Shown: positions 41,024-50,027 of the stretch, piece by piece | How positions within the stretch are numbered: position 1 is the stretch's first letter | Layout: each line of letters starts with the position of its first letter | Assembly (NCBI RefSeq): GCF_008728195.1 | Contig: NZ_CP031599.1 | Span: forward strand, 386,821-450,820 | Direction: 5' to 3' | Source: Roseovarius indicus | GTDB lineage: Bacteria > Pseudomonadota > Alphaproteobacteria > Rhodobacterales > Rhodobacteraceae | DNA length: 64,000 nucleotides | Notes under the pieces: generated by a model | Told to the model about the DNA's origin: nothing | The model's database searches: none | Seen by the model: the letters and a program-made list of their open reading frames with translations, nothing else | Program-made: the position numbers and the translations under genes

Positions 41024-42475
41024 TCATGCGACGCGGATCACGCCCATCATTCCCGCAGCTTGGTGTTCGAGAATGTGGCAGTGGAACATCCAGTCGCCGA
41101 GGTTGTCGGCGACGAAGGCGATCTCGACCCGTTCGCGGGGCGCCATGAGCACCGTGTCCTGCCATTCCCGATGCGGCGTCGGCGCACCGTTTCGGCTGAT
41201 CACGCGGAATGAGTGGCCGTGCAGATGAATCGGGTGATCAAAAGCGGTCGCGTTGGTCATTTCCAGAATGTGACTTGCGTCGCGTTTAAGCGTCAGGAAC
41301 GGGTCGAGCACATGCCCCTCGGCGCCTTTTCCGTTGACGAACCAGATGCCGCGCCCGTCATGCATCATGCCCATCATCCCGCCGCCCATCATGCCTCCAC
41401 GCGGCTCCAGGCCCATCTCCCGCTCCACCATCATGCCCATCATCCCGCCGGTGAACGTCACCTCATGACGCTGCGCGGAACTCAGGTCTGGTTCGGGAAT
41501 AGGGTTGACTGGCAGTGTGATCGGCCAGTCCGGTGTAGCCTCGCGCAGGGCGGTATCAGCGTAGGTGAAATCGAGGACTCGAAAATCGTTCCCGCGATAG
41601 GCACGGTCGACAAGCTGGGATTGCGCGCCGGGCTCACCGATGCAATCCAGGATTACGTCGGCGCGCATTGCGGGTCCAAGAACGACAAGACCGCCCGGCG
41701 GGTCATGTGGCGTGACGGGTTGGCCGTCGAGCGCGATGATGCGCGGTGTATGGTCCCCGAAATCGAGCGCGAAGATCCGGGCATTCGCGGCGTTGATCAG
41801 GCGGAGGCGGATCCGCTCCCCTGATGCCACGGCGAATGTCTCCGGCACAAGACCGTTGATCGTCACGGTGTTGCCGAGGCGGCCCGCGTGACTCACGTCA
41901 TGGGCATTGCCGAAATCGTCAGAAATCGATGCGTCGTCGGTCAGTCGCCAGTCGTCCAGCACCCAGATAACTTCGCGGTCGACACGAGGGGGATTGGCCT
42001 CCTCGACGATAAGGGGACCGTAGAGACCGCGCCCGACTTGCTCGAAGCTGCGCTGATGTGGGTGATACCAGAAGGTGCCGGCATCGACTGCATCGAATTC
42101 ATAGACGAACTTGTCGCCCGGGGCGATCGGCACCTGTGTAAGGTGCGGCACCCCGTCCATTGCGTTCGGAAGCCGGATACCATGCCAATGCACGGTGGTT
42201 TCCTCTGCAAGGTCGTTGGTAACCTCGACCTGCAGGCGTTCGCCTTGCCGGATGCGGATCTCCGGGCCCGGTACTTTGCCGTTGTAGCACCAGGCCGCGG
42301 TGTCGGAATGTGGCTCAGGAACAATCCTTGTTCTTCCCTGTGCGGCCCGGAGCGAGAATTTCTGGGTGGCGGCTTCCGCCGCCCCCGGAAAAGACAGAGT
42401 GGTGGAAATGACACCCGCGAGCGACGACGCGACAAAGGCGCGGCGCGTGACGGTAGGTTTGTATTTCAAAGACAT
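41024..42475 (-). CDS. Multicopper oxidase with Met-rich insert, CueO-like
   Basis: A 483-aa TAT-exported oxidase (TRRAFVASSLAGV). The copper boxes are HWHGIR, FWYHPHQRS, HPIHLHGHSF and HCHILEHQAAGMM. Between the second and third boxes there is a Met-rich insert of about 35 residues (GGMMGMMVEREMGLEP, GGMMGGGMMGMMHD), as in CueO, where such a segment gives Cu(I) access. The ATG at 42475 precedes the Arg pair. It is the first gene of the long minus-strand redox run. Confidence 0.9.
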   Translation of the reverse strand: MSLKYKPTVTRRAFVASSLAGVISTTLSFPGAAEAATQKFSLRAAQGRTRIVPEPHSDTAAWCYNGKVPGPEIRIRQGERLQVEVTNDLAEETTVHWHGIRLPNAMDGVPHLTQVPIAPGDKFVYEFDAVDAGTFWYHPHQRSFEQVGRGLYGPLIVEEANPPRVDREVIWVLDDWRLTDDASISDDFGNAHDVSHAGRLGNTVTINGLVPETFAVASGERIRLRLINAANARIFALDFGDHTPRIIALDGQPVTPHDPPGGLVVLGPAMRADVILDCIGEPGAQSQLVDRAYRGNDFRVLDFTYADTALREATPDWPITLPVNPIPEPDLSSAQRHEVTFTGGMMGMMVEREMGLEPRGGMMGGGMMGMMHDGRGIWFVNGKGAEGHVLDPFLTLKRDASHILEMTNATAFDHPIHLHGHSFRVISRNGAPTPHREWQDTVLMAPRERVEIAFVADNLGDWMFHCHILEHQAAGMMGVIRVA

Positions 42476-42615
42476 CGGACTGGGGCTCTCTGATAATTCG
42501 GTTCTCCGCTGGAGCCAAAGCGGCAACTGCGGTTGGAAATACCCGCAACGCGGAGCGGCATTGCTCCGGCGTCACGGCATGACACTGCGGCCGCGAAACC
42601 GCGGCGCGTGTCAGA

Positions 42616-42954
42616 TCAGAGAAGGAATCTTGGAGGCTGTTTGGCAGGGGGGCTGGTCAGACCGCGAAAATCACGCGCGATCGGCATTCCATGCGCGCTC
42701 GAAATTGCATGAAGACCAAATTCCGCCGACGTTTCCAACAGCGCGGCGGCGGTCGCCGAGTTGCATACGAAATCGCAAGCGATGCCTGAGGGTCCCGCCG
42801 AACCATCGCACGCCTCACAGTCAGCACCTGGCATTTCAGCTCCGGCTGTGATCATTTCCGATGCCATCTTGGCCGAACCGGCCGCATGCGCAACCGAACT
42901 TGCCGCGAAGGCGGCAAGGACGGCTATAATGATGAGGCGGGCGACGAAGTGCAT
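42616..42954 (-). CDS. Small secreted protein ending PPRFLL, 112 aa
   Basis: A 112-aa protein with a signal peptide (LIIIAVLAAFAASSVAHA), a Met/Glu-rich piece, then four Cys (DCEACDGSAG, IACDFVCNS) and the ending QPPRFLL. The ending and size recall the protein at 32104-32526. It follows the second cueR gene by 20 bases and is probably cotranscribed with it, so it should be copper-induced. The family is unknown. Confidence 0.6.
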   Translation of the reverse strand: MHFVARLIIIAVLAAFAASSVAHAAGSAKMASEMITAGAEMPGADCEACDGSAGPSGIACDFVCNSATAAALLETSAEFGLHAISSAHGMPIARDFRGLTSPPAKQPPRFLL

Positions 42955-42973
42955 ATGACTAATTTACCAGTGT

Positions 42974-43402
42974 TCAGTAGGTTGTTCCAGCGGGATATTT
43001 TTGCGTCTCCGCGAGGTCGGAACCCGTCAGGTCATCCATTATCGGGCAGTCAGGACGATCATCGCCATGGCAGCGAACGACAAGATTGCGAAGCGTCGCG
43101 CTCAGCGCCTGCAACTCCTCGATTTTTTGGTCCACCCGCGCGAGGTGACTTTGGGCGATCGCCTTGACGTCGGCGCTGGACCGTTCGCGATCCTCGTATA
43201 ATGACAACAGCGTGCGACATTCCTCGATGCTGAAACCCAACGACCGCGCCCGGCCAAGAAACGCCAGCTTGTGCAGATCCTGAACAGCGAAATCGCGGTA
43301 CCCGTTTTCACGCCGCGACGGTTGCACGAGTCCGATATCCTCGTAATACCGGATTGTTTTTGCGGGCAAACCGCTCATCTCCGAGACATTTCCGATATTC
43401 AT
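42974..43402 (-). CDS. cueR: Second CueR-type regulator
   Basis: A 142-aa MerR-family protein almost parallel to the first CueR: MNIGNVSEMSGLPAKTIRYYEDIG, a LAFLGRARSLGFSIEECR helix and the metal loop CHGDDRPDC with two Cys in CueR spacing. It lacks the long basic tail of the first copy. The ATG at 43402 gives the usual N-terminus. A CueR-type promoter at 43429-43459 indicates autoregulation. Confidence 0.88.
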   Translation of the reverse strand: MNIGNVSEMSGLPAKTIRYYEDIGLVQPSRRENGYRDFAVQDLHKLAFLGRARSLGFSIEECRTLLSLYEDRERSSADVKAIAQSHLARVDQKIEELQALSATLRNLVVRCHGDDRPDCPIMDDLTGSDLAETQKYPAGTTY

Positions 43403-43428
43403 GGCTGACAATCCTCTTATCAGGACCA

Positions 43429-43459
43429 GATATAGGGCTTCCACTTACTGGAAGGTCAA
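43429..43459 (-). promoter_or_regulatory. CueR-type promoter of the second cueR
   Basis: Minus strand: TTGACC, a 19-bp spacer with the perfect inverted repeat CTTCCA-N5-TGGAAG, and TATATC. It ends 26 bp before the cueR ATG. This is the best-preserved CueR box in the window. Confidence 0.75.
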
Positions 43460-43651
43460 GGGAGGTTGATCATTTTCCTTGGATCGTCGGCTCACGCATG
43501 TCTGGCGCGCAGAATACGTCGCTTCTACACCCTTTAATAACTGCGAGTCGGACGATGGCCTGTCCCAAAACCTTCAACGAGTGCAATGCTGCCGTTCTTG
43601 CCTGACAGATTGAAGGTGGTGAGAGCGAACCTGACAATGCTACCGACGACA

Positions 43652-43771
43652 TTATGTGCGCAGGTATTTCACCAACGCCACGATCGCGAGAATCAGCACC
43701 ACAACGACAAGAAGCCACACGACCCCCATTCCAAGCATCATTCCGCCACCCATCATTCCACCATCCATCAT
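43652..43771 (-). CDS. 39-aa Met-rich single-TM peptide
   Basis: The product begins MMDGGMMGGGMMLGMG, continues with a hydrophobic helix (VVWLLVVVVLILAIV) and ends ALVKYLRT. It mirrors the peptide at 39429-39557, including the ALVKYLR ending. An AAGGAA-type site (GGAAGGAATTGAGTC) lies about 8 bases before the ATG. It reads divergently from the YHS ATPase gene and may be controlled by the palindrome at 43836. It is too short for most gene finders. Confidence 0.55.
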   Translation of the reverse strand: MMDGGMMGGGMMLGMGVVWLLVVVVLILAIVALVKYLRT

Positions 43772-43835
43772 GACTCAATTCCTTCCATTTGGTTCTGTTA
43801 AGATTTTAGCTAAAGCATTGTCATCGAAATTCAAT

Positions 43836-43854
43836 TTCCAGCGCTGGAAGGTTG
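43836..43854. promoter_or_regulatory. CueR-like palindrome between the peptide and ATPase genes
   Basis: TTCCAGCGCTGGAA is a perfect 14-bp palindrome (43836-43849), followed by GGTTG. The 18 bases from 43837 match 26474-26491 exactly. It lies 65 bp upstream of the 39-aa peptide start. Confidence 0.45.
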
Positions 43855-43902
43855 GAAGTTTCCGTCGGCAGTAGATCTGTTTGGAAATTTGCGGGTCATC
43901 TA

Positions 43903-43933
43903 TTGACCTTCCAGTCACTAGAAGCATTACGTG
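43903..43933 (+). promoter_or_regulatory. CueR-type promoter of the YHS ATPase
   Basis: TTGACC, a 19-bp spacer with CTTCCAGT-C-ACTAGAAG (one mismatch), then TACGTG as a weak -10. It starts 62 bp before the ATPase ATG. Confidence 0.65.
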
Positions 43934-43964
43934 GAATGTCGGCAACCTTGCGAAGGGACCTGAC

Positions 43965-46280
43965 ATGGACACTGCAAATACAGAGACGCGCGAAGAGATA
44001 GATCCCTTCTGCGGGATGAAGGTCGATCACGCGACGGCCAAACACCGATCAACTCACGCGGGCGAAGAGTTTCTGTTCTGCTCGTCACGATGCAAGGGCA
44101 AGTTCGACGCCGAGCCAGAGACATATCTGGGCGCAGGGAAGGCCCCGGAGCCGATGCCTGAGGGCACGATTTTCACCTGCCCGATGCATCCCGAGATCGA
44201 GCAGGTCGGACCGGGTGATTGCCCGATCTGCGGGATGGCTTTGGAACCCAAGGGCGTGCCCACAGGTGACGAAGGCCCAAATCCTGAACTCGTCGATTTC
44301 ACCCGCAGATTCTGGATCGGTGCAGTCTTGACGGCTCCGGTTCTTATCCTGGCCATGGGAGGCTTTGTCGGCCTGCCAGTACGGTCCTGGATTGGCGAAG
44401 GCGTGGCGCATTGGCTTGAACTGGTCCTGGCGACCCCGGTCATCCTCTGGTCCGGTTGGCCGTTTCTGGTGCGAGGTTGGAAGAGCTTCCGCACCATGAA
44501 CCTCAACATGTTCAGCCTGATCGCGATGGGCGTCTTCGCGGCCTGGACCTTCAGCACCGTCGCGGTGATCGCACCAGGCCTTTTCCCCGCAGGCTTCCGC
44601 GACGACCAGGGCAACGTTGGCATCTATTTCGAGGCAGGGGCAGTGATTGTCGTGCTGGTTCTGCTCGGTCAGATACTAGAGCTGCGCGCACGTGAGCGAA
44701 CCGGCTCCGCCATCCGGGCTCTGCTCGACCTTGCCGCCAAGAGCGCCCGCATTATCCGTGCCGATGGAAGTGAGGAGGAAGTGGCGCTTGAGGATGTACA
44801 GATCGGCGAACACATCCGGGTACGACCGGGCGAGAAAGTGCCGGTGGATGGCGAGGTGATCGACGGGCGGTCCTCTGTCGACGAGTCGATGCTCACCGGC
44901 GAACCCGTGCCGGTCGAAAAGGTGACAGGTGATGCCGTTACCGGTGCCACGATCAACGGCACTGGCAGTATTATCATCGAAGCGAAACGCGTCGGCGAGG
45001 ACACGATGCTTGCGCAGATCGTCGAGATGGTGGCAGCCGCACAAAGATCGCGTGCGCCGATCCAGAAGCTCGCCGACGCGGTGGCCGGGTATTTTGTCCC
45101 GGCCGTGATCGCCGTGGCCATCGTGTCGTTCATTGCCTGGTCGATCTGGGGGCCCACCCCTGCCCTCGCCTATGGTCTCGTCTCCGCGATTGCGGTGCTC
45201 ATCATCGCCTGTCCCTGTGCGCTGGGGCTCGCGACACCGATGTCGATCATGACGGCAACCGGACGTGGGGCCCAGGCGGGCGTTCTCATCAAGAATGCCG
45301 AAGCCCTGGAAGCGTTCGAGAAGGTCGACACCCTGATCGTCGACAAGACCGGCACATTGACCATGGGCAAGCCGGAGCTTGCCGCCGTCCTTCCCGAGGA
45401 CGGCCATGACGAGGAAGAGGTCCTGCGGCTGGCCGCCAGCCTTGAACGCGGGTCGGAGCACCCACTGGCCGAGGCCATTGTTCGCAGGGCCGAGGCGCGC
45501 GGGATAGACCTTGCCAGCGCGCAAGACTTCGAGGCGGTCACCGGCATGGGGGTCAAGGGAAGCGTGGACGGTAAGTCCGTCGCTCTCGGGAACGCGCGAA
45601 TGCTTGGTGAGCTTGGAATCGACGCGCCTGCCGCGACCCAAGTTGCTAACGCACGTCGCGACGAAGGAGAAACGGTGATGTTCGTCATCATCGACGGCGC
45701 CGTGGCGGGCCTTGTCAGTGTCGCCGATCCGGTCAAGGAAACGACGCCCGCCGCATTGAAGGCGCTGCATGAACTGGGCTTCCGGATTGTCATGGCGACA
45801 GGTGACAACGAACGCACGGCGCGTGCCGTCGCGTCACGGCTTGGGATCGATGATGTCCGGGCCGATGTCTTGCCCGAAGACAAGGCGCGCATCATCCGCG
45901 AGCTTCAGGCCGAGGGTCGCAAGGTCGGGATGGCTGGCGACGGCGTGAATGACGCGCCTGCCCTGGCACAGGCGGACGTCGGGATCGCAATGGGAACCGG
46001 TGCAGATGTGGCCATTGAGAGTGCCGGCTTCACGCTGTTGAAGGGCGATTTGAACGGACTTGTCCGCGCGCGGCGTCTTTCGCTGGCGACGATGCGGAAC
46101 ATCCGGCAGAACCTCTTCTTCGCGATGATCTACAACACGGCTGGCGTACCGATCGCAGCGGGGATCCTGTATCCATTCTTCGGGCTGTTGATCTCTCCAA
46201 TGTTTGCAGCCACTGCGATGAGTCTTTCTTCGGTTTCGGTAATCGGAAATGCCCTCAGGCTACGGACGGTCCGGTTATGA
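43965..46280 (+). CDS. P1B-type heavy-metal ATPase with YHS domain
   Basis: A 771-aa P-type ATPase (copper-transport branch). The N-terminus holds a YHS domain ([10 protein letters not shown]...[10 protein letters not shown]) and then a heavy-metal-binding domain ([23 protein letters not shown]) in place of HMA domains. The core has [32 protein letters not shown] and [10 protein letters not shown]. The CPC motif fits Cu(I) or Ag(I). The YHS domain marks a subgroup often paired with a second copper ATPase. It has its own CueR-type promoter and complements copA. Confidence 0.9.
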   Translation: MDTANTETREEIDPFCGMKVDHATAKHRSTHAGEEFLFCSSRCKGKFDAEPETYLGAGKAPEPMPEGTIFTCPMHPEIEQVGPGDCPICGMALEPKGVPTGDEGPNPELVDFTRRFWIGAVLTAPVLILAMGGFVGLPVRSWIGEGVAHWLELVLATPVILWSGWPFLVRGWKSFRTMNLNMFSLIAMGVFAAWTFSTVAVIAPGLFPAGFRDDQGNVGIYFEAGAVIVVLVLLGQILELRARERTGSAIRALLDLAAKSARIIRADGSEEEVALEDVQIGEHIRVRPGEKVPVDGEVIDGRSSVDESMLTGEPVPVEKVTGDAVTGATINGTGSIIIEAKRVGEDTMLAQIVEMVAAAQRSRAPIQKLADAVAGYFVPAVIAVAIVSFIAWSIWGPTPALAYGLVSAIAVLIIACPCALGLATPMSIMTATGRGAQAGVLIKNAEALEAFEKVDTLIVDKTGTLTMGKPELAAVLPEDGHDEEEVLRLAASLERGSEHPLAEAIVRRAEARGIDLASAQDFEAVTGMGVKGSVDGKSVALGNARMLGELGIDAPAATQVANARRDEGETVMFVIIDGAVAGLVSVADPVKETTPAALKALHELGFRIVMATGDNERTARAVASRLGIDDVRADVLPEDKARIIRELQAEGRKVGMAGDGVNDAPALAQADVGIAMGTGADVAIESAGFTLLKGDLNGLVRARRLSLATMRNIRQNLFFAMIYNTAGVPIAAGILYPFFGLLISPMFAATAMSLSSVSVIGNALRLRTVRL

Positions 46281-46412
46281 CTTGCATCAAGCTCCGTGGT
46301 CCAATAATCCATCGCGCGGATACAGCACTCTCCTGTCGATTGACCAAGTGTTCTGCAAAATCGCAGGCGACGCCAACAGGGACGGTCAAAAGTCGTCGTT
46401 CCGCACGGCCCA

Positions 46413-46772
46413 TCAACGATACCTGCCCTCGCGCTCCGTGATGGCCGCGATAGCCCACGCGCCAATCCCGATCAGCGCACCCAGCCACTTCCAGCCTTGG
46501 TCGCCAAGATCCACGAAGCCGAACCCGTATGCCAATACGGCCAGCGCCATCACCAGAAAAAACGGTCCGGTCCAGAAACAATGCCGCCGCTTGCACCGGC
46601 GCGCATTCCAAAGACAAGCTGCTCCCATCCAGATCAGCGCGCCGACCCAGACCCATGTCTTGACCGGATGCGGTACGCCGATCGCCAGGAGCATCGCGGC
46701 GATTGGCAAGCCCCAGCCGATCAGCACCCCGGGAAGGGTTGAGAGAAAGTCGGATTTCTCGGTCGGCCCCAT
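46413..46772 (-). CDS. Membrane protein at the end of the mer operon, 119 aa
   Basis: A 119-aa inner-membrane protein with three to four hydrophobic helices and a Cys pair in the loop RRCKRRHCFW. It starts 4 bases after the merA stop, so it belongs to the mer operon. The helices and central Cys pair recall MerC-type uptake proteins, but the MerC motif is not clear, so the name is left open. Confidence 0.6.
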   Translation of the reverse strand: MGPTEKSDFLSTLPGVLIGWGLPIAAMLLAIGVPHPVKTWVWVGALIWMGAACLWNARRCKRRHCFWTGPFFLVMALAVLAYGFGFVDLGDQGWKWLGALIGIGAWAIAAITEREGRYR

Positions 46773-46776
46773 GGTG

Positions 46777-48228
46777 TCACCCCGCGCAGCAACTGAGTTT
46801 GGCCACGTCCTTGTCAAAAGTCTGGGCCGCCAGTTTCAGTCCCTCTACCGTGGTCAGATATGGAAAGATGGTCTCGCCGAGGGCCTTGGAGGTCATGCCG
46901 AACTTGAGCGCCATGGCCAGTGTCTGAATCGTGTCCGATCCCTCCGGTGCCGCGATCTGGCCGCCCAGCAGACGGTCGGTCTTGACGTCGGCCACCAGCT
47001 TGATCACGCCGCGGGTATCGCGTGCAGCGGCGGCGCGCGGGACGTTGTCGAGCGTGATCACGCTGGTCTTGACGTCGTACCCCGCCGTCTTGGCCTCGGC
47101 CTCCGAAAGGCCGACGCCGGCCACTTGCGGGTCGGTAAACACGACCCACGGCATCGCCGCGTTGTCATAGCGCATCTGCTCCAATCCAAGGGCATTATTG
47201 ATCGCCACCTTGGCACCATAGGCCGCCATGTAGACGAACTGGTCACGGTCACTGACATCGCCCGCGGCCCAGACGCCGGCACGCGTGGTCGCCATGTCGG
47301 GGCCGACCATGACCGAGCCGCGCGCATCGGTCTCGATGCCAAGCTCTTCCAATCCAAGGTTCTCGGAATTGGCGATCCGGCCGGTGGTCACAACCAGCCG
47401 TTCGGCGGTCAGATCCTCGGTCTTGCCACCCCGTTCGACAGTCAGACTGACGCCGCCCGCAGCTTTCGCGACCGAGACGTAAGCAAGACCGGTCTCGACC
47501 GTGATGCCCTCGACCTTCAGCGCCTCCGTCAGCGCCTCGGTCACCTCCGGCTCGGCGCCTGGCAGAAGGCGTGAGCGGGTCACTAGCGTGACCTTCACCC
47601 CCAGTCTCGAGGCCATTTGCGCCAGCTCGCAGCCGATATAGCCGCCGCCCAGAACGAGGATGCTTTCGGGCCGGTCGGGTAGAGTCAGCAGTCCCCAGGA
47701 ATCCAACGCCTCTACGGCCTCGATCCCGTCAATTACAGGTATATGCGGGCGAGACCCGGTGGCAATCAGGACGCGCGACGCGGATATCACCCGGCCTCCG
47801 ACAGCGACGCCACCCTCGACCAGTCGCGCCGGGCCTTCCTCGATATAGGTGACGTTCTCATAGGCGGGCAGCAGGTCGATGTATTTCTTCTGCCGCATCT
47901 CCTCGACCAGATCGGCGGTGCCTTTCACCACGCCACCCCAGTCCACGGCATGGGCACAAGGCGAGATGCCCGGAAACCGGGCAGCGGACGCGCCGCCATG
48001 GACCGCCTCGGCGGCGCGGATCATTGCCTTGGACGGCACACAGCCGACGTTCACGCAGGTGCCGCCGATCGTGCCATGCCCGACAAGTGCCACCCGTTTG
48101 CCAGCCTCGGCAGCGGTGATCGAAGCGGAGAATCCGGCCGAGCCGGCGCCAACCACGATCAGGTCATAGCTGCCGCTGTTGGTTCCGTTGGTCGAGCAGC
48201 AATCATGCGCCTTGACGGTCTGGTCCAT
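46777..48228 (-). CDS. merA: Mercuric reductase MerA
   Basis: A 483-aa flavoprotein that reduces Hg(II) to volatile Hg(0) with NADPH. FAD site GAGSAGFSASITAAEAG, redox pair GTCVNVGCVPSK, NAD(P)H site LGGGYIGCELAQMA, and the C-terminal Cys pair LSCCAG that collects Hg(II) are all present. It lacks the N-terminal HMA (NmerA) domain but has an early Cys pair (HDCCSTN). The ATG at 48228 is preferred by ribosome-site spacing; 48234 is two codons earlier. Confidence 0.92.
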   Translation of the reverse strand: MDQTVKAHDCCSTNGTNSGSYDLIVVGAGSAGFSASITAAEAGKRVALVGHGTIGGTCVNVGCVPSKAMIRAAEAVHGGASAARFPGISPCAHAVDWGGVVKGTADLVEEMRQKKYIDLLPAYENVTYIEEGPARLVEGGVAVGGRVISASRVLIATGSRPHIPVIDGIEAVEALDSWGLLTLPDRPESILVLGGGYIGCELAQMASRLGVKVTLVTRSRLLPGAEPEVTEALTEALKVEGITVETGLAYVSVAKAAGGVSLTVERGGKTEDLTAERLVVTTGRIANSENLGLEELGIETDARGSVMVGPDMATTRAGVWAAGDVSDRDQFVYMAAYGAKVAINNALGLEQMRYDNAAMPWVVFTDPQVAGVGLSEAEAKTAGYDVKTSVITLDNVPRAAAARDTRGVIKLVADVKTDRLLGGQIAAPEGSDTIQTLAMALKFGMTSKALGETIFPYLTTVEGLKLAAQTFDKDVAKLSCCAG

Positions 48229-48286
48229 GGTCATTTCCTTCTTTTTAGCAACCGGTGCCGTCGTCGTGGCTTGGTCAAAACTCGTT

Positions 48287-49636
48287 TCACACCATTGACC
48301 CGATGTCGGAGGCGTAGCTCGGATAGGCGAAAATCATCGCCTTGATCTGATTTGCGGTCTGCCCGGAACCCATGGCCATGGCGAAAAGATTGATCTGCTC
48401 CTCGGCTCCTGGCCCGATCAGGTGCGCGCCGAGAACTTGCCCGCTGCCCTGTTCGACAAGAACCTTGAATCCGGTGTGTTTCGCGCCGACGCGCATGGAT
48501 GAATACCAGCCCTCGGTCTTCTCGAAATGCACATCGAATTTCAGCCCCTGCTCTCTGGCCGCCGCTTCCGACAAGCCTACCGTGGCCACCATCGGCAGGG
48601 TGAAGACCACTGACGGGATCGGCGGATACTTGATCTCCCGCGCGTCCTCTCCGGCCAGAAGGTTTTTACCAGCGACGCGTCCCTTTGCCGCCGAGACGGG
48701 GGTCAGGTTCAATCCGCTATCGGCGCAATCACCGGCAGCGAAGATGGCCGGGTTAGTGGTACGCATCGCGTTGCTCACCTTGATGCCGCGGCGCGCGTAT
48801 TCGACGCCAGCGGCCTCGAGGTTCAGCCCGTCTATGTTTGGCACGCGGCCGGTGCCATGCACCACTAGGTCGCAAGTGATCGTTTCGGTGCCGTCGGGAT
48901 GTTCCACGGTGACCACGAATTCGTCGCTCTGCTTTTCGATCATTGCCACCTTCGCCTTGGTGCGGAGATCGACGCCGAGCTCTTCGGTCGCCTCGATCAG
49001 CATCGCGACCAGATCGGGATCGAAGTTGCCCAATGGGCGGTCCATCATTTCCAGCACTGTCACCTCGCTGGCGCCTGCGCGCTTTGCCACATGGGAGAAT
49101 TCCATCGCGATGAACCCGCCGCCGACAAAGGCGATGCGGTCGGGACGTTCGGGCAGTTCCAAGAAATCGGTACTGGTGGCGAGATACTCCTCGCCCGGGA
49201 TGTTCAGCGTCATCGGCCGGGCATCAGTGGCGATGTGAAAATGCGTCGCCCTAAGGGTCTCGCCGTTCAACTCGATCGTATCGGGGCCGGTGAACCGCGC
49301 CTCTCCGTGCAAGACGTCGATCCCGGCCTTTTCCAGCCCGGCCTCGATGCGCGGTGGCATGTTGTCGGTGAAGCTGCGCTTGAAGGCGATCATGTCGGAC
49401 CAGTTGACCGAAGGCTGCGCCTCCAGCCCCTTACCTTTCATGTTTTCCGCCCAATCGACGCCCTCGGTGACGGCGATCAGCATCTTCTTGGGATCACAAC
49501 CGCGCAATGCGCAGGTGCCGCCATGGGGCTCGCTATCGATGCTGGCGACGCTCCAGCCGGCATTCGCCGCCATCCGGGCGACGCCATTGCCGCCGGTTCC
49601 GCCGCCGATCACGATAAGGTCGTAACTCTTCGTCAT
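48287..49636 (-). CDS. FAD/NAD(P) disulfide oxidoreductase in the mer operon
   Basis: A 449-aa relative of glutathione reductase and MerA. FAD site GGGTGGNGVARMA, redox pair GGTCALRGCDPKK (Cys-x4-Cys), NAD(P) site GGGFIAMEFSHVA, and the dimer-interface region. It lacks the C-terminal Cys pair of MerA and ends SYASDIGSMV, so it is not itself a mercuric reductase. It lies between merF and merA. A role in supplying reduced thiols or reducing another metal species is possible but inferred. Confidence 0.8.
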   Translation of the reverse strand: MTKSYDLIVIGGGTGGNGVARMAANAGWSVASIDSEPHGGTCALRGCDPKKMLIAVTEGVDWAENMKGKGLEAQPSVNWSDMIAFKRSFTDNMPPRIEAGLEKAGIDVLHGEARFTGPDTIELNGETLRATHFHIATDARPMTLNIPGEEYLATSTDFLELPERPDRIAFVGGGFIAMEFSHVAKRAGASEVTVLEMMDRPLGNFDPDLVAMLIEATEELGVDLRTKAKVAMIEKQSDEFVVTVEHPDGTETITCDLVVHGTGRVPNIDGLNLEAAGVEYARRGIKVSNAMRTTNPAIFAAGDCADSGLNLTPVSAAKGRVAGKNLLAGEDAREIKYPPIPSVVFTLPMVATVGLSEAAAREQGLKFDVHFEKTEGWYSSMRVGAKHTGFKVLVEQGSGQVLGAHLIGPGAEEQINLFAMAMGSGQTANQIKAMIFAYPSYASDIGSMV

Positions 49637-49699
49637 AAGGTTTTTCTCTTCAATGTTGCGTCTCAGGCGTCATTTTGATGGATGTCAGCCCAGTTTCCC

Positions 49700-49933
49700 T
49701 CAGGATGCCGAGCCGCGCGCGTTCTTGCGCCAGAGCGCGTAGATGGTCAGCAGGATAAAGACGCCCAGTGCCGGAAACAGCACGAGGTCCAGATATCCGA
49801 CGACGGCGGCCAGGCCGACCGCGCCGAAAAGGATCACCAAAATGGGTGTAAAGCAGCAGAGCGCCACAATGATGGTGCCGATGATGCCCACTTTCAAAAG
49901 GCCGTTCGAAGATGTGTCGTCTGAAGGCATCAT
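49700..49933 (-). CDS. merF: Mercury transporter MerF
   Basis: A 77-aa inner-membrane protein with two helices. The first has the vicinal Cys pair ALCCFTPILVILFGAVGL typical of MerF. It passes Hg(II) into the cytoplasm for MerA. It is in the minus-strand mer operon. Confidence 0.85.
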   Translation of the reverse strand: MMPSDDTSSNGLLKVGIIGTIIVALCCFTPILVILFGAVGLAAVVGYLDLVLFPALGVFILLTIYALWRKNARGSAS

Positions 49934-50027
49934 AATTTGTTTCCTTATGTCGGGTAGATGATTTGCGTGGTGCCACCGGAGCCGGGATTGTCCCGAACAG
50001 CCAAAAGACCTGTCTCGGTGCGTTGCT

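Noticed and set aside
46249-47574. A 441-aa plus-strand frame opposite merA
   Set aside because: Antisense shadow with no domain; merA is clear.
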